Assembly (NCBI GenBank): GCA_007922305.1
Contig: ML677348.1
Location: 23,336,694-23,400,693 of the forward strand
From: Dermatemys mawii
Lineage: Eukaryota > Chordata > Testudines > Dermatemydidae
Direction: 5' to 3'
Length of the DNA: 64,000 nt
Under the pieces are notes generated by a model. The model did no database searches. It had not been told where the DNA came from and worked only from the letters and a program-made list of their open reading frames with translations. Below are positions 34,549 through 45,641 of the stretch, one piece after another. Both the position numbers and the translations under genes were made by a program. How positions within the stretch are numbered: the first letter of the stretch is position 1; each line of letters opens with the position of its first letter.

Positions 34549-35877
34549 ATATTTTGTACATAAAGTGCAGTTAGCCTTCTTGGCAAGAAGGGCACACTGT
34601 TTACTCATATTCAGCTTCTCGTCCACTGTAACCCCTAGGTCTTTTTCTGCAGAAATGCTGTCTAGCCATTTGGTCCCTAGCCTGTAGCAGTGCATGAGAT
34701 TCTTCCATCCGAAGTGCAGGACTCTGAACTTGTCCTTGTTGAACCTCATCAGATTTCTTTTGGCCAAATCTTCTAGTCTGTCTAGGTCCCTCTGTATCCT
34801 ATCCCTACCTTCCAGCGTATCTACCACTCCTCGCAGGTTAATGTCATCTGCAAACTTGCTGAGGGTGCAGTCCACACCATCCTCCAGATCATTAATTAAG
34901 ATACTGAACAAAACCGGCCCCAGCGCTGACCATAGGGGTACTCCACTTGATGTCGGCTGCCAACTAGACATGGAGTCATTGATCACTACTGTCGAGCCCG
35001 ATGATCTAGCCAGCTTTCTGTTCACCTTCTGGTCCATTAATCCAGCCCATGCTTTTTTAACTTGCTGCCAAGAATACTGTGGGAGACCATATCAAAAGCT
35101 TTGCTAAAGTCAAGGAATAACACGTCCACTGCTTTCCCCTGATCCACAGAGCCAGATATCTTATCATAGAAGGCAATTAGGTTAATCAGGCATGACTTGC
35201 CCTTGGTGAATCCATGCTGACTGTTCCTGATCACTTTCTTCTCCTTTAAGTGCTTCAGAACTGATTCCTTTAGGACCTTCTCCGTGATTTTTCCAGGGTC
35301 TGAGGTGAGGCCGACTGACATGTAGTTCCCCAAATCTTCCTTCTTCCCTCTTTTAAAGATGGGCACTACATTAGCTTTTTTCCAGTCATCCGGAACCTCC
35401 CCCAATCACCATGAGTTTTCAAAGCTAATGGCCAATGTCTGCAATCACATTGGCCAACTCCTTTAGCACCCTTGGATGAAGCGCATCCGGCCCCATGGAC
35501 TTGTGCTTGTCCAGCTTTTCTAAATAGTCCTGAACCACTTCTTTCTCCACAGAGGGCTGGTCACCTCCTCCCCATACCATGCTGCGCAGTGCAGTAATCT
35601 GGGAACTGATCTTGTCTCTGAAAACAGAAACAAAAAAAGCATTGAATACATTAGCTTTGTCCACATCCTCTGTCACTAGGTTGCCCCTCATTCAGCATGG
35701 GGGCCACACGTTCCTTGACTTTCTTCTTGTTGCTAACATACCTGAAGAAACCCTTCTTGTTACTCCTAACATCTCCCGCTAGCTGCAACTCCAAGTGTGA
35801 TTTGGCCTTCCTAATTTCACTCCTGCATGTCTGAGAAATATTTTTATATTCCTCCCTGGTCATTTGTCCACTTTTTG
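34531..35877 (-). pseudogene. CR1 ORF2 internal fragment (second lineage)
   Basis: On the minus strand the order is RKAKSHLELQLAGDVRSNKK (35800), NVFNAFFVSVFRDKI (35640), DDWKKANVVPIFKRGKKEDL (35380), FLDFSKAFDMVSHSILGSKL (35090), SGVPLWSALGPVLFSILIND (34940), KFADDINL (34850) and MSKQCALLAKKANCTL (34590). These are the RT blocks of CR1, with the FADD catalytic Asp pair kept. The wording is closer to bird-type CR1 than the copy at 56 kb. Frameshifts occur, and VPQGS-like block B is changed to VPLWS. The normal C-terminus and 3' UTR are absent. Confidence 0.75.
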
Positions 35878-35884
35878 TAAGCTT

Positions 35885-37272
35885 CTTAGTCCCATGTCTT
35901 TTTCTGCTAATTGCTCAAACAAGTTTGTTTACATTTGCAGGAGACAATGCTGCCCACTTCTTGTTTACAGTGTCACCTGAAAGTGAGAACAAGTGTTCTG
36001 ATAGCACTGTTGTAGCTAGCGTCACAAGATAGTGTGACAAAGCTCCAAGTTTGTACTTGTGGGTCCTGCGCTTCCTGGCAGATTTAGGGGCCTCAAAAAC
36101 TCACCTAGGCCCCAGAGTGACCTCTCTTTCTCAGTATAATTGGCAAGAGTCACCGCCTAGTGAGTTACCTTCATCACAGGCCAGTATGGAAGATGGAAAA
36201 AGCAGGGAGCCCGGGCCCGCCCTCTACTCCGGGCTCCAGCCCAGGGACCCTAATAGTATCCACTAAGATGGCTGACCTTTTATCCACAAAACACAATACA
36301 ATTCCCTGGGCTACTTCCCCACGGCAGTCCCCGCTTCTTCAAACTCCACTTCACCCTTACCTCAGGGCCTCCTTCCTTCGATATGATATGTTGTCCACCA
36401 CTCAGTCTCACCAACAGCACAACTTCCTCTCACAGCTCCTGACACCCACAGCCCACCTGACTAACTGGGAGGTTTTTATCTGGTTTCAGCCAGTCCCTGA
36501 TTGGCTTCAGATGTCTCAGTTAGGCTAGCTGTTTCTACTCCTTTCTAGAAGGTTCTTAATTGGCCCCAGGTGTCTTGACTGGCCTGGAGTAGCCTTTGTT
36601 TGGCTATCCAGGGAACAGGGACCTGCACATCCTGAGACTAATATACCTGCCTTCCAGCACTCACTTATATCCTTCTGGTCTGACTCTGTCACAATAGTTA
36701 CATGCCAGATTTGCTAAAGATTTATATGTCCCTTCATGCTTCAACCACCATTCCATAGGACATGTGCCCATGCTGATGACAGGTTCTCATCGATAACAAT
36801 CGAAAGCACTGCAGACTGAGACATGCTCATTTTCATCATCTGAGTCAGATGCCACCAGCAGAAGGTTGATTTCCTTTTTTGGTGGTTCAGGTTCTGTAGT
36901 TTCTGCATCAGTGTTGCTCTTTTAAAAGACTTCTGAAAGCATGCTCCACACGTCATCCCTCTCAGGTTTTGGAAGGAACGTCAGATTCTTAAATCTTGGG
37001 TTGAGTGCTGTAGCTATCTATAGAAATCTCACTTTGGTACCTTCTTTGTGTTTTGTCAAATCTACAGCAGAAGTGTTCTTAAAATGAACAACATGTGCTG
37101 AGTCATCATCCGAGACTGGTATATCATGAAATATATGGGAGAATGCTGGTAAAATAGAGCCAGAAACATATAGTTCTCCCCCCAGGAGTTCAGACACAAA
37201 TTTAATTAACACTTTTTTTAAAATGAGCACCATCATCATGGAAGCATGCCCTTGGAATGGTGGCTGAAGCAT
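35885..37272 (-). pseudogene. hAT transposase, minus-strand half
   Basis: Reading leftward from 37260: LIKFVSELLGGELYVSGSIL, PAFSHIFHDIPVSDDDSAHV, then NPRFKNLTFLPKPERDDVWS near 36985. Then SIVIDENLSSAWAHVLWNGG follows near 36750. After the LTR, SGDTVNKKWAALSPANVNKL (about 35985-35925) is the hAT C-terminal dimerisation motif. In full-length enzymes this domain dimerises the transposase. Several stops and the LTR inactivate it. Confidence 0.65.
36033..36693. mobile_element. Solo LTR inserted in hAT copy B
   Basis: The element begins 'tgtgacaaagctcc' and ends 'tctgactctgtcaca', with 6-bp inverted ends TGTGAC/GTCACA. The 4-bp target duplication atag is exact (36029-36032 and 36694-36697). Joining the flanks restores hAT sequence. 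At 661 bp with no internal genes it is a solo LTR left by recombination between two LTRs. A 4-bp duplication fits gammaretrovirus-like ERV families. Orientation was not determined. Confidence 0.8.
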
Positions 37273-37470
37273 GAAGGGTCATACGAACGTTTGGCATATA
37301 TGGCACGTATATACCTTGCAATGCTGGCTACAAAAGTCCCATGTGAATGCCTGTTCCCAGTTTCAGGTGACATTGTAAATAAGAAGCGAGCAGCATTATC
37401 TTGTTTGTCTTAGTGATTGTAAACAAACTTGTTTGTCTTAGTGATTGGCTGAACACGAAGTAGGTCTGAG
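37245..37470 (+). pseudogene. hAT dimerisation domain, plus-strand half
   Basis: The frame reads WNGGWLKHEGSYERLAYMAR, IYLAMLATKVPCECLFPVSG, then DIVNKKRAALS before a stop. This is the hAT C-terminal dimerisation region; intact members have ERLFS where this copy has ECLFP. It duplicates, in the opposite orientation, the part found at 35885-36760. Confidence 0.65.
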
Positions 37471-37876
37471 TGGACTTGTAGGCTCTAAAGGTTTACACTG
37501 TTTTGTTTGAGTGCAGTTATGTAACAAAAAATTGTACATTTGTAAATTGCACTTGCATAATAAAGAGATTGCACTACAGCACCTGTGTGAGGTGAATTGA
37601 AAAATACTATTTCTTTTGTTTATTGTTTATACAGTGCAAATATTTGTAATCAAAAATAATAATATAACCTGAGCATGGTACCCTTCCTATTCTGTGTTGT
37701 AACTGAAATCAATATATTTTAAAATGTAGAAAAAAATCCAAAAAATTTAATACATTTCAATTGATATTCTATTGTTCAACAATATGATTAAAACTGATTA
37801 ATTGAAATTAATTTTTATCACAATTAATTTTTTGAGTTAATCACATGACTGAACGGTGATTAATTGATGGCCCTAG

Positions 37877-38254
37877 TAGCAACATATTGGTGCACTTTTG
37901 CTATGTTGCTCCTAAGCATCTGTTGCTGTTATGCGGAGTATCATCTGACCAAAGGTAGCCATCTTTTTCTGATACGTAAACTAGCTACAGTACATGCTAA
38001 CAATCTACAATTGTAACAACATGATGTATGTTTATTATTATTGTTACAGTATTACATTCGTATACTTACTATATATTTTAAACATGTGCTCTGTTCTGCG
38101 TTTGTAGCCTACTACCACATTGTATCAAGAAAGTGGTATTAAATGAGTTAATATTATAAAAGGATCAAGTTTTATTTATGTTTTAAAAGCAAACAAACAC
38201 AACCTCTTTCTGGTTCTCGTAAACATTTTTTGTACTCGCACTTAACTGTAATAA
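37877..38254. other. A/T-rich unassigned stretch
   Basis: Possibly includes the outer end of the Tigger element (a 'tacagtattac' word at 38046), but no clear terminal repeat was found. Confidence 0.25.
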
Positions 38255-38325
38255 TTTATAGGCACTGTAAGTAACCCTGGATAAGAGCATCTGCTAAGCA
38301 AATAAATAAAAATGCGGTAATAACC
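38255..38325 (+). mobile_element. L2-type LINE/SINE tail
   Basis: 'ggcactgtaagtaaccctgg' and 'ataagagcatctgctaagca' followed by AAATAAATAAA correspond to the conserved 3' tail of L2-clade LINEs and dependent SINEs, best known from fishes ('ggataa(a/g)agc(a/g)tctgctaa'). Only the tail is seen. Confidence 0.5.
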
Positions 38326-38479
38326 AAAATTAAAGTAATATTCCACATCAAAGTGTATTCTACTTATACAATGAGTATCAACTTGTAAATTAATTAAGAA
38401 TGTGAAAGAAATTTGTTAATTTCTTCTGCTTCTTTTCAGTCACAACTTTGTTCTGAAGATGGGATTCAGTGTCCCAAAG

Positions 38480-40251
38480 TGACCGGTAGAACCTGTCACC
38501 AAGTCTATCTATGAAAAGTATCAAAGTGTGTTCAAAGCCTTTAACAGCTCGGAGTTTGTCGGAGATGCAACTTCATCAAAATCACCCTCACTCTCTTGAT
38601 TATCCTCTTGATTATGAAATGTTTCATCAACACAAGCTATTTCTCTGGCCTTGCAGCAGCTGCAGTGCTCAGTAATTTCTCATCAGTTAGCTCTTCAAAC
38701 GTGAGCAAATCCTCATCCACAATCACAACAACTACTGTGGCCTTGTCTACACTACCACCTGGATCTATGGGTAGAGATCGATCTGTTGGGATCGATTTAT
38801 TGCATCTCTTCAGGACGCGATAAATCGATCCCCAGAGGCACTCCCGTCGACGCCTGAACTCCAGCTCACCAAAAGGCGCAAGGCAGAGTCGACGGAGGAG
38901 CCCACTGTTGACTGCTGCTGCCATGAGGGTGGCAGGTAAGTCGACCTAAGATGCGTCGACTTCAGCTATGCTATTACACAACTTTAGCTACGTGATCTTA
39001 GGTCAACCCTCCCCACAAGTGTAGACCTGGCCTAAGTCCTCTTTTTCCATGTGGACTGGAACATCATTCGAGGGCCAGGGGGTGTCATCAAACTCTTCCA
39101 TGCCTTGCACACCTTCCATTGGTACAACAAATTTGTCTTTCCTGAAACAGCTGGAAATTGTCATCAGCTTTACATCATGTCGTGCCTCAGCAACAAGATG
39201 AATGCAATCTAGCAAATGTATAGTTTTCAGGACTGGCTGAGTATCTGCATTGGTGGTCCACATCAGGAGTGACTATAATCTGGTTTGTAGTTTTTCATTG
39301 GTAATGTCCCTTCATGCTCCTAATCACTCCTTGAGCCATAGGTTGCATCAAAGATATAGTGTTAGGGGGTAAGATTTCCATTTGCATGTTAGTGAGAACC
39401 GCTCCTTTTGGTGGTGTGGAGGGGGGGTTGGAGTGATTCTGCAAGTGAAGCTGACAATCCCAGTATTTTAGCCAGTGATTAAAATCTCACCTGTCATCCA
39501 GGCATTTGCTGAACTGACATAACTAAGGGGAAGTTTCCTGAACTCCTTTGGAAAGCATCTAGGTCATTTTGACTTCCCCATCACAAACAGCAGGCATTTG
39601 TCACTCCTGCCCATGACATGAGCACAGTTACCCTGTCCTTTGAAGCTTTCCCTCCTTCCAGCTTTTCATTTTTCCCTGCATGTCCTCTGTCACCAAGCCC
39701 TTTCAGACAAAGTCCTGTTTCATCAGCATTGTAGATGCCAGCTCGGGAACACTTTTCAAGAACGTGAGGAAGTTTTGCACACCGCCACTGCTCAGCTGCT
39801 GGTTTGTCCGCCAACTGTTTTTCACTGTGCTCTTTTCCTGTAAGCAACATTGAAGTGTTTCTTCCATCTGGTAACCCAACCATCACTGGCCTTAAAATCG
39901 TTCAATCCAAGTGAAGCGGAAAGCTGAAGGGCTTTTTCCTTGTTTGAGTTTTCCAGATCCCCTCTTCTCCTTGAACCATGTAAAGCAAGCCTGGTTGACA
40001 TAAGGGGCTTTTCCTTCACACCCACACTTAGGGCAGCTATTTAACTGTCCATCTTCATATCTAGCCAAAAGCTTATCCTTCTGCTTCCACATTCTGTACA
40101 TGACTAACCTGTGCAACTCCCACTTAACTGCAACTTGGTTTTGGGTAGCCCCTGGAGTTTGATGGTCTGTACTTTTTTCTTTCAGTGAAAGACTTCTAGG
40201 CATTTTGTCTGTTTTTTGCCACAAAAACTGATGCAAGTAACTGGATTTCAC
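38480..40251 (-). pseudogene. Tigger-type transposase, broken
   Basis: N-terminal part 40251-39892 starts near MPRSLSLKEK. Next, ALQLSASLGLNDFKASDGWV and TRWKKHFNVAYRKRAQ (about 39945-39825) form the CENP-B-type helix-turn-helix. Then IYNADETGLCLKGL (39740) holds the first catalytic Asp of the DDE domain, and KASKDRVTVLMSWAG (39630) follows. Beyond the MITE, VDEDLLTFEELTDEKLL and GDFDEVASPTNSELLKALNT form the acidic C-terminal tail seen in Tigger proteins. At least three frameshifts break it. Confidence 0.7.
38739..39032. mobile_element. Harbinger-like MITE, copy 2, inside the Tigger
   Basis: The ends are 'ggccttgtctacacta' and 'agtgtagacctggcc', inverted repeats of about 15 bp with one or two mismatches. 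The body matches copies 1 and 3. The right flank starts TAA; the left flank, TGT, no longer matches. Minus-strand Tigger coding resumes on both sides, so the MITE is younger. Confidence 0.75.
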
Positions 40252-40397
40252 TAAATCACAAATGTTGCTCTTAGTCAGCCTTTATGTTGCTGTTACACAG
40301 TTGTCAATTCACAGTAGGGATAGTGTTCCAGGGGAAAGGTTGCTTGTAAGTGCAGATTGCTCTTACAAGGTGTTGTTGCAAACAAGTGTCTACTGTA

Positions 40398-40529
40398 CTA
40401 GGTCAGATTAGTAGTGCATCTATTCCAGCATCCTGGCTGACAGTAGTTGGTAGAAGATGCAATAAAACCATAATGAGCAATGATGGAGTAAATCTGCCCA
40501 TAAGGAACTTTCTTCCTAATCCCTGCCAG
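40398..40529 (-). mobile_element. CR1-type 3' UTR fragment
   Basis: Degenerate antisense CR1 3' UTR words occur in order: 'taggtcagattagtagtgca', 'ccagcatcctggctgacag' and 'aactttcttcctaatccc'. It lies between the Tigger edge and MITE copy 3. Confidence 0.5.
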
Positions 40530-40532
40530 TTA

Positions 40533-40826
40533 GGCCTTGTCTATACTACGGGCTGGATCAATGGGTAGAGATCGATCTATTGGGGATTGATTTATCACAT
40601 CTCATCAGGATGTGATAAATAGATCCCCAGAGCACTCCCATTGACTCCAGAACTTCAGCTCACCAAAAGGTGCAAAGCAGAGTTGACAGAAGAGCCCGCT
40701 GTCACCTGCTGCCGCTGTGAGGATGGCAGGTAAGTTGACCTAAGATGCGTCAACTTCAGCTACACTATTCAAGTAGCTCAAGTTGTGTATCTTAGGTTAA
40801 CTCTCCCCGCTCGTGTAGACCAGGCA
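40533..40826. mobile_element. Harbinger-like MITE, copy 3, TTA target
   Basis: The ends are 'ggccttgtctatac' and 'gtgtagaccaggca'. The flanking TTA is repeated at 40530-40532 and 40827-40829. A 3-bp TWA target and GGCC-type ends fit PIF/Harbinger, which is the basis for naming the family. The 294-bp body is non-coding. Confidence 0.75.
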
Positions 40827-40829
40827 TTA

Positions 40830-43800
40830 GTGACTGCCGAAGGCCTGGAACCAGGACGGTTTATGTTCCTTAAACAGTCACCTCCTATGGGAAATTCTGT
40901 TGAAGGCTCCAGTCCATATGGTATTCTGAGGGAGGGTGGGGTAAAACGGGGTGGAGGGGTGCCATGTGACCCCACAGTTCTGGCTCCCTTAGGGCAAGGA
41001 ACAAGGATTTGGATAGGCCCTCACTGGGGTTGGTGGTGGCAGCTGCCACTGCTGAGATTTTCCTTCCTAGAGGGTGCTGGGACACGCTTAAAGCACTACT
41101 CCCCAGTGTCTGTTATATACTGTAGCTGCCTGAGAAAACTAATGACGTAGTAAAACCATGCTACTCATAACATTCTTACTGAGCTATAACAGTCATACAG
41201 TATTGTATGCCTTTTTCGTCTTCTCACCCTAGGGTAAAGACCTTCACAGAATCTTGCCCTGAAGATAAATGTAATTTCCTATCCACCTTACAGTGATGGT
41301 GTGAAAATTAACCAGTTAATGTTTGTCAAAGCATTCTGGACATGAATTTGTTATAATTAAAATAATACTTAGTACTTATCTAAGTATTAACGAGAATAGA
41401 ACAGTATGGAAAGCCTTTCCATGGCTGTATAACCCATTTTCAGAGGGAGAAACTGACCTGTGTATTTAACAACTTACAGCTACACAGTGTATATAATTAA
41501 AACTAAATTGCTTGCAGGGTTTTTAAAAATAATTGAAAAGCATGTTAATAAACTTAGGGGGGAAAAGGAGTTCTGTGCAAAAAACAAACTCACTCTGTTA
41601 TCCATCCCAGGAGTTATTGGACAAGTCCATGGGAGCCTAAGCGTACAGGATATAGAACAACTCTCCAAATCACCAGCCACCGCCAGCAAATCTTGTTACT
41701 CCCCTAAGGATCTGACTTCTTAAGAAATGGAGCAGACTCAAATGTGGAGGTGTATCTAGCAGGAAACAGGTCGCAGCCTCCTCCTGAGGCTTAGCTGAAC
41801 ACAAAGTATGAATTAGTTAGTAGGTATATAACATCATGCCATACAGGGGTAAATAGCTGTTTGATGGTCAGAAGGGCCATACCCCATCCCCTTAAAATCA
41901 CAACATTCAAAGCTCGGAGAGGGTCAGCTGTAATGAATCCATGTGGTGCAGCCAGCAGATACAGTTTCTAGATAAAACAAACACACACCCTGGGAGTCTG
42001 GGAGAAGGACCATGGTCCAGAAGTTCTAAGCACCTGTCTCTCCTTGAATTAAAAGAGAACGCACTGAAGTCCTGATCCAACAAAGTGCTGAAGCCGGTGT
42101 GTAGCTTTAAGCACATGAGTAGTCAGACCTCCAAGGGGATCAGCCACTAGGTGGCAATATGATTTCACACCCACATTACATTTTTTTCTACTAGCTTTGA
42201 CTACAGCAGGTGAAATTTTCATCCTTCTATGAGTCCTTCGTGCTCGTATACAGGGGCCATAAATGCCTTCTGGGCAGCCAGGGGAAAATTCCAGTGGCCC
42301 AAGCATTGCATAAGACAACCATCGGCTGCTCTGCAGAGGCTTCCTCACAATCCTAGTCTAAGGGGTGTGCTAAGGCTAGGCCTATTGCATGTAATGTTAT
42401 AGGGATTCTGCGTAGCAGCAGCTCTTGCCCACAGGCAGCCCAGACTGAGCTGTACATTTTGTAATTCAAATGTCTATTTGATATTACTAATAGTCGTGAG
42501 GGAAAGGGGTGGAGAGAGTGTAGGGAATGCTCCTTGGCCATTGGGGTAATATCAACAAGACATTAGCAAGAATGAGAATTACAGCACTGACATAATGTCT
42601 GTAAACATTGAGTGGCTGGCCCAAATAGGGAAAGAAAGGAATCAGAGATGTTTGCAGGGTATGGAGGCATTCCAGGAGGATTGAAGTGGTCCACACTGTA
42701 AAAGAACCAAAATATAGAGGCTGTTAACTATATGGAGACAAGTGGTTTCTGTACTATTGCCAGAACAAAACTGAGATGGAAAACGGCCAATGATTCTGTT
42801 GGCTGGAGAAAGGAGAGAATACTATGTCACTGACTGCATAGTTGAGACCGGGAAGGATGAAGATGTGGTCTTGAAGAGAATCAGGATCAAGGGGAGGGTA
42901 TTTAAGAAAGAGGCAGAATTTCAAGAGCTGGGGAAAGCACCAAAGTCAAAGCAGCAATATAGGGAGCAAAATCTAGAAGACAGAACCATGTGCAAAGAGA
43001 GAGAAAGGGATCAAGAGCAAGAATAGTTTTCTCAAGAGACTGGATTACTTATAGTTATGTTTGTTTACACATAGGGAACTACAGACAGGGACTGGAAAGT
43101 GATAAGGAAGAGAAAGTATTAATGGGGAGGAAAGCAGGCTGGTGTTAGAAATGGGAATTCACATATTCTGTTCTCATAAATATTTTGCAAATGTGCCAAC
43201 CCCAATTAGTCATTTTTTACTGCCCCTAAGTACAGTGAAAGATTCCTTCTCCATCTCTGGTTGTAATATCTGCTAGAAGCAGATTCAGCAATGAAGAAAT
43301 GATCATTAATAACAATAACATTTGATTACCATTCATCTGCATAAACTCTGTTATCCAGCCCTTCTCTAATTCCTTCAAGGCTGTGCTCTCCTTAAGCGCT
43401 ACAGCTGTACTAAATGTCAATAAAACGAGAGTCATGACTGCTCGTGGTTTAATCAATAATAGATTTAGGAGATGAAGTCATCCTGTGCTCTCCATTTTTG
43501 AATCTCAAGCCCCATCTGCTGCTCACTCATTGATTGTGTGCCACTCAGGAGTTCACTCAAGTATATACTTTTGCAGTCTTCCCAATTATAGAAGACATGG
43601 TTATTGCCAAAATACTCTCTCTTTTGTATCATAAATACTGCATAATGCCATGAACACAAGTATTCTCAAGTCTTCCACCCTCGAAATCTGCAGAGGAATT
43701 GCAAAATAATACAGAAGGGATTTAGATGGGAAAACACCTCCCGCATCTAATAACTTAAATTCTGATGGTGCATCAAATCTAGGCTATTTTTGAGTATGTT

Positions 43801-44074
43801 GAGCTAGATTTCCATAAAGGACTCACTCTAGTCAGCCCATTGTATGTAGAACTTCTATTGACTCATGTATGCAGGCAAATCTCCCACTTAAGGCTCAAAG
43901 GACTGGGCCAGAGAGAGGACCAAGAGGCATGTAAACGTTCATGCCCACATTTGCATACACAAATACCACAACTGGGCATACAAAGTAAGTATTTGCATGA
44001 GTTAATGAGAATTAAAGTGCCTCAAGCCTTGTCTTCACACAGAGAACAGCCCCAATTCATCAGCAAACTCTCAG
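40830..44074. other. Mostly unique stretch, no supported gene
   Basis: An ancient repeat-like phrase is at 42065-42125 ('gatccaacaaagtgctgaag', 'tttaagcacatgagtagtc'). The 76-codon minus frame at 43226-43456 starts with hydrophobic residues like a signal peptide but has no splice, promoter or conservation evidence. I do not call it a gene. Confidence 0.3.
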
Positions 44075-44285
44075 GGCTTGTCTACATGGGGACATTCAGG
44101 AAAATTAATCTGAATTAACTTTTAAGTTGATTTAGTTAAAGTGTATTCAACCCTGGGTGGACACTCTTGTTGCGAATAAAAATATTGTTAATTCAGTTTA
44201 ACTTAATTCACTTCCAAAGGTACAGCTGTATTACGTGCTGTTCACTGACTGCTAAACCTAGTCACTGCCAAGTGTAAACATGTCT
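44075..44285. mobile_element. Short MITE-like element
   Basis: It starts 'agggcttgtctacatgg' and ends near 'ccaagtgtaaacatgtctg', imperfect inverted ends. The interior is A/T-rich with 'aattaatctgaattaact' and a similar word on the other side. It is related in its ends, but not in its body, to the Harbinger-like MITEs. Confidence 0.4.
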
Positions 44286-44713
44286 GCAACTTTTGCATGC
44301 AACAAACTTACACATAAAATTGACTCCGTTGCATGTGCAAAAAGCATGCAGACTTCAGGTTGCCCTTTATGAAATTTGGCGGAGGGTGTTCAATCCTGAG
44401 CTGTCACTACCACTGCCCCCATCCAATCATTTCCTAGTGTATAAACAAAGTGACCATAAAGGACAAGAAAGGGAGATTTTAGCAATCTGTTCCCATGAGT
44501 TTTACAACAACCTTCAAAGCATTTTTCTAAATGTCATCTAGCTGACTTTGTTGGTAGAGAAAATCTATTGTCTTGTAGAATCATAAAAATATACAGAATT
44601 AAAATCACAAAGACCACATCAAATTCAGCCCTGATACAAGGGAGTACAGCTCCATTAACATCAAAGAAATTTCACTCACGTGCACTAGGGCTAAATTTGT
44701 CTCAATGGGCCTG
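44286..44713. other. Unassigned stretch
   Basis: Nothing recognisable except an old repeat-like phrase at 44625-44690 ('ttcagccctgatacaaggga', 'ctccattaacatcaa'). Confidence 0.3.
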
Positions 44714-44815
44714 ATTTTCATTTACATCTGACAAAGTGGGTATTGACCCACAAAAGTTTATGCTCCAATATGTCTGTTAGTCTAGAAGGTGCCACAGGAC
44801 TCTTTGTCGCATTGA
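44714..44815 (+). mobile_element. PLE-type 3' tail, diverged
   Basis: 'gacaaagtgggtattgaccc', 'acaaaagtttatgctccaa' and 'gttagtctagaaggtgccac' follow the same order as the 3' tails at 46930 and 49660. It is an older or different subfamily; no endonuclease remains. Confidence 0.5.
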
Positions 44816-44921
44816 CAATAAGCCCTTTTTAAATTTGCTAAAAGTGCAAAGAGGTCTTAAAAAGTGAGTTCAGTTGCAAGTATTAAAAAAAACCCTAAAA
44901 TCCCAGAACAGAATAAAAGCT

Positions 44922-44938
44922 GGGGGGGGGGGGGGGGG
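44922..44938 (+). repeat. G17 homopolymer
   Basis: Seventeen consecutive G bases in otherwise ordinary A/T-rich DNA. Such runs can form G-quadruplexes and are prone to sequencing length error. Confidence 0.9.
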
Positions 44939-45641
44939 AAGACTGGAGTATATGCAGTTTTTGAACCATTATAGCCATTGTGATATGCTGGCTTTTTACC
45001 AAAATAATTATACCAGGACAATGTGTGAGGTGGATGCAGTGAGCAGTCCAAAGGAGCTTTATTGCAGTATAGCAGCCTTTCTTGCTTTGTCTTGCCTTTG
45101 GTATCTTTCAACCTAAGAAATCGCCGTTCTGAAATTTCTGCGAAATGTGGGATCCCGCTTCCGCTCAGAGGATTGCCAATTCCTAGTTCTTAAAAGGGCC
45201 TGAAAAAAAAGTGGGGCGGAGGGGGAGTGTATCCTAATCCCCGCCAGAGTAAATGTTCCTGCACTTGGCAAGACAGTGATTAAAGTGCACACATCAGCAA
45301 TCCGGCTCAATCAAGTATATTTTACCAGGTTTGTGACACCTTGCAAGCCTGCCCTCTTTAAGCAATGCCAATTCCCCTTTTCCTTTTTATTACATTTTTA
45401 AAAATTGCTTCCATATTCTACCAAATTTACCTGCTTCTATTCACACTAGAAATTTGGTTACGCATACCAAGGAAGATGATGGGCCTAATTCTCCACTCTA
45501 CTAGACTGGGTTTACGCTAACATAACTTCAGCTTCAGTGAAGCCTGCACAAATCTGGTGTAACGGAATTATTCAGGCTCTTAACAGTTCCCACCCACCTT
45601 TCTAAAACAGAATGTTGGCATCTATCGGGTATATTCAATAT
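44939..45641. other. Unassigned stretch
   Basis: No gene or repeat recognised. Confidence 0.3.

Larger units (their letters stand above)
35878..37876. mobile_element. hAT fold-back element, copy B, split by an LTR
   Basis: Minus-strand coding runs from about 37205 down through 36694 and, after the LTR at 36033-36693, on to 35878. Plus-strand coding starts near 37245, and its 3' UTR leads to the terminus 'ttgatggccctag' at 37876. The two C-terminal halves of one hAT transposase thus diverge from a centre near 37220. Copy A has the same layout, so the inverted duplication is a property of the family. The left terminus is lost at the CR1 junction near 35878. Confidence 0.7.
38440..40395 (-). 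mobile_element. Tigger/pogo DNA transposon, split by a MITE
   Basis: Minus-strand frames from 40251 to about 38440 encode a pogo-type transposase (described separately). The right edge is near 'caagtgtctactg' followed by TA at 40396-40397, consistent with a TA target. The left edge is unclear (between 38046 and 38440). A 294-bp MITE interrupts the C-terminal coding part at 38739-39032. Confidence 0.65.

Noticed and set aside
36025..36700. Coding exon in the 122-codon frame at 36160-36528
   Set aside because: It lies inside a solo LTR defined by its target duplication, so the frame is incidental.
43226..43456. 76-codon frame with a signal-peptide-like start
   Set aside because: The hydrophobic start is suggestive, but there is no promoter, splice site, poly(A) signal or second copy. 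Chance is the simplest reading.
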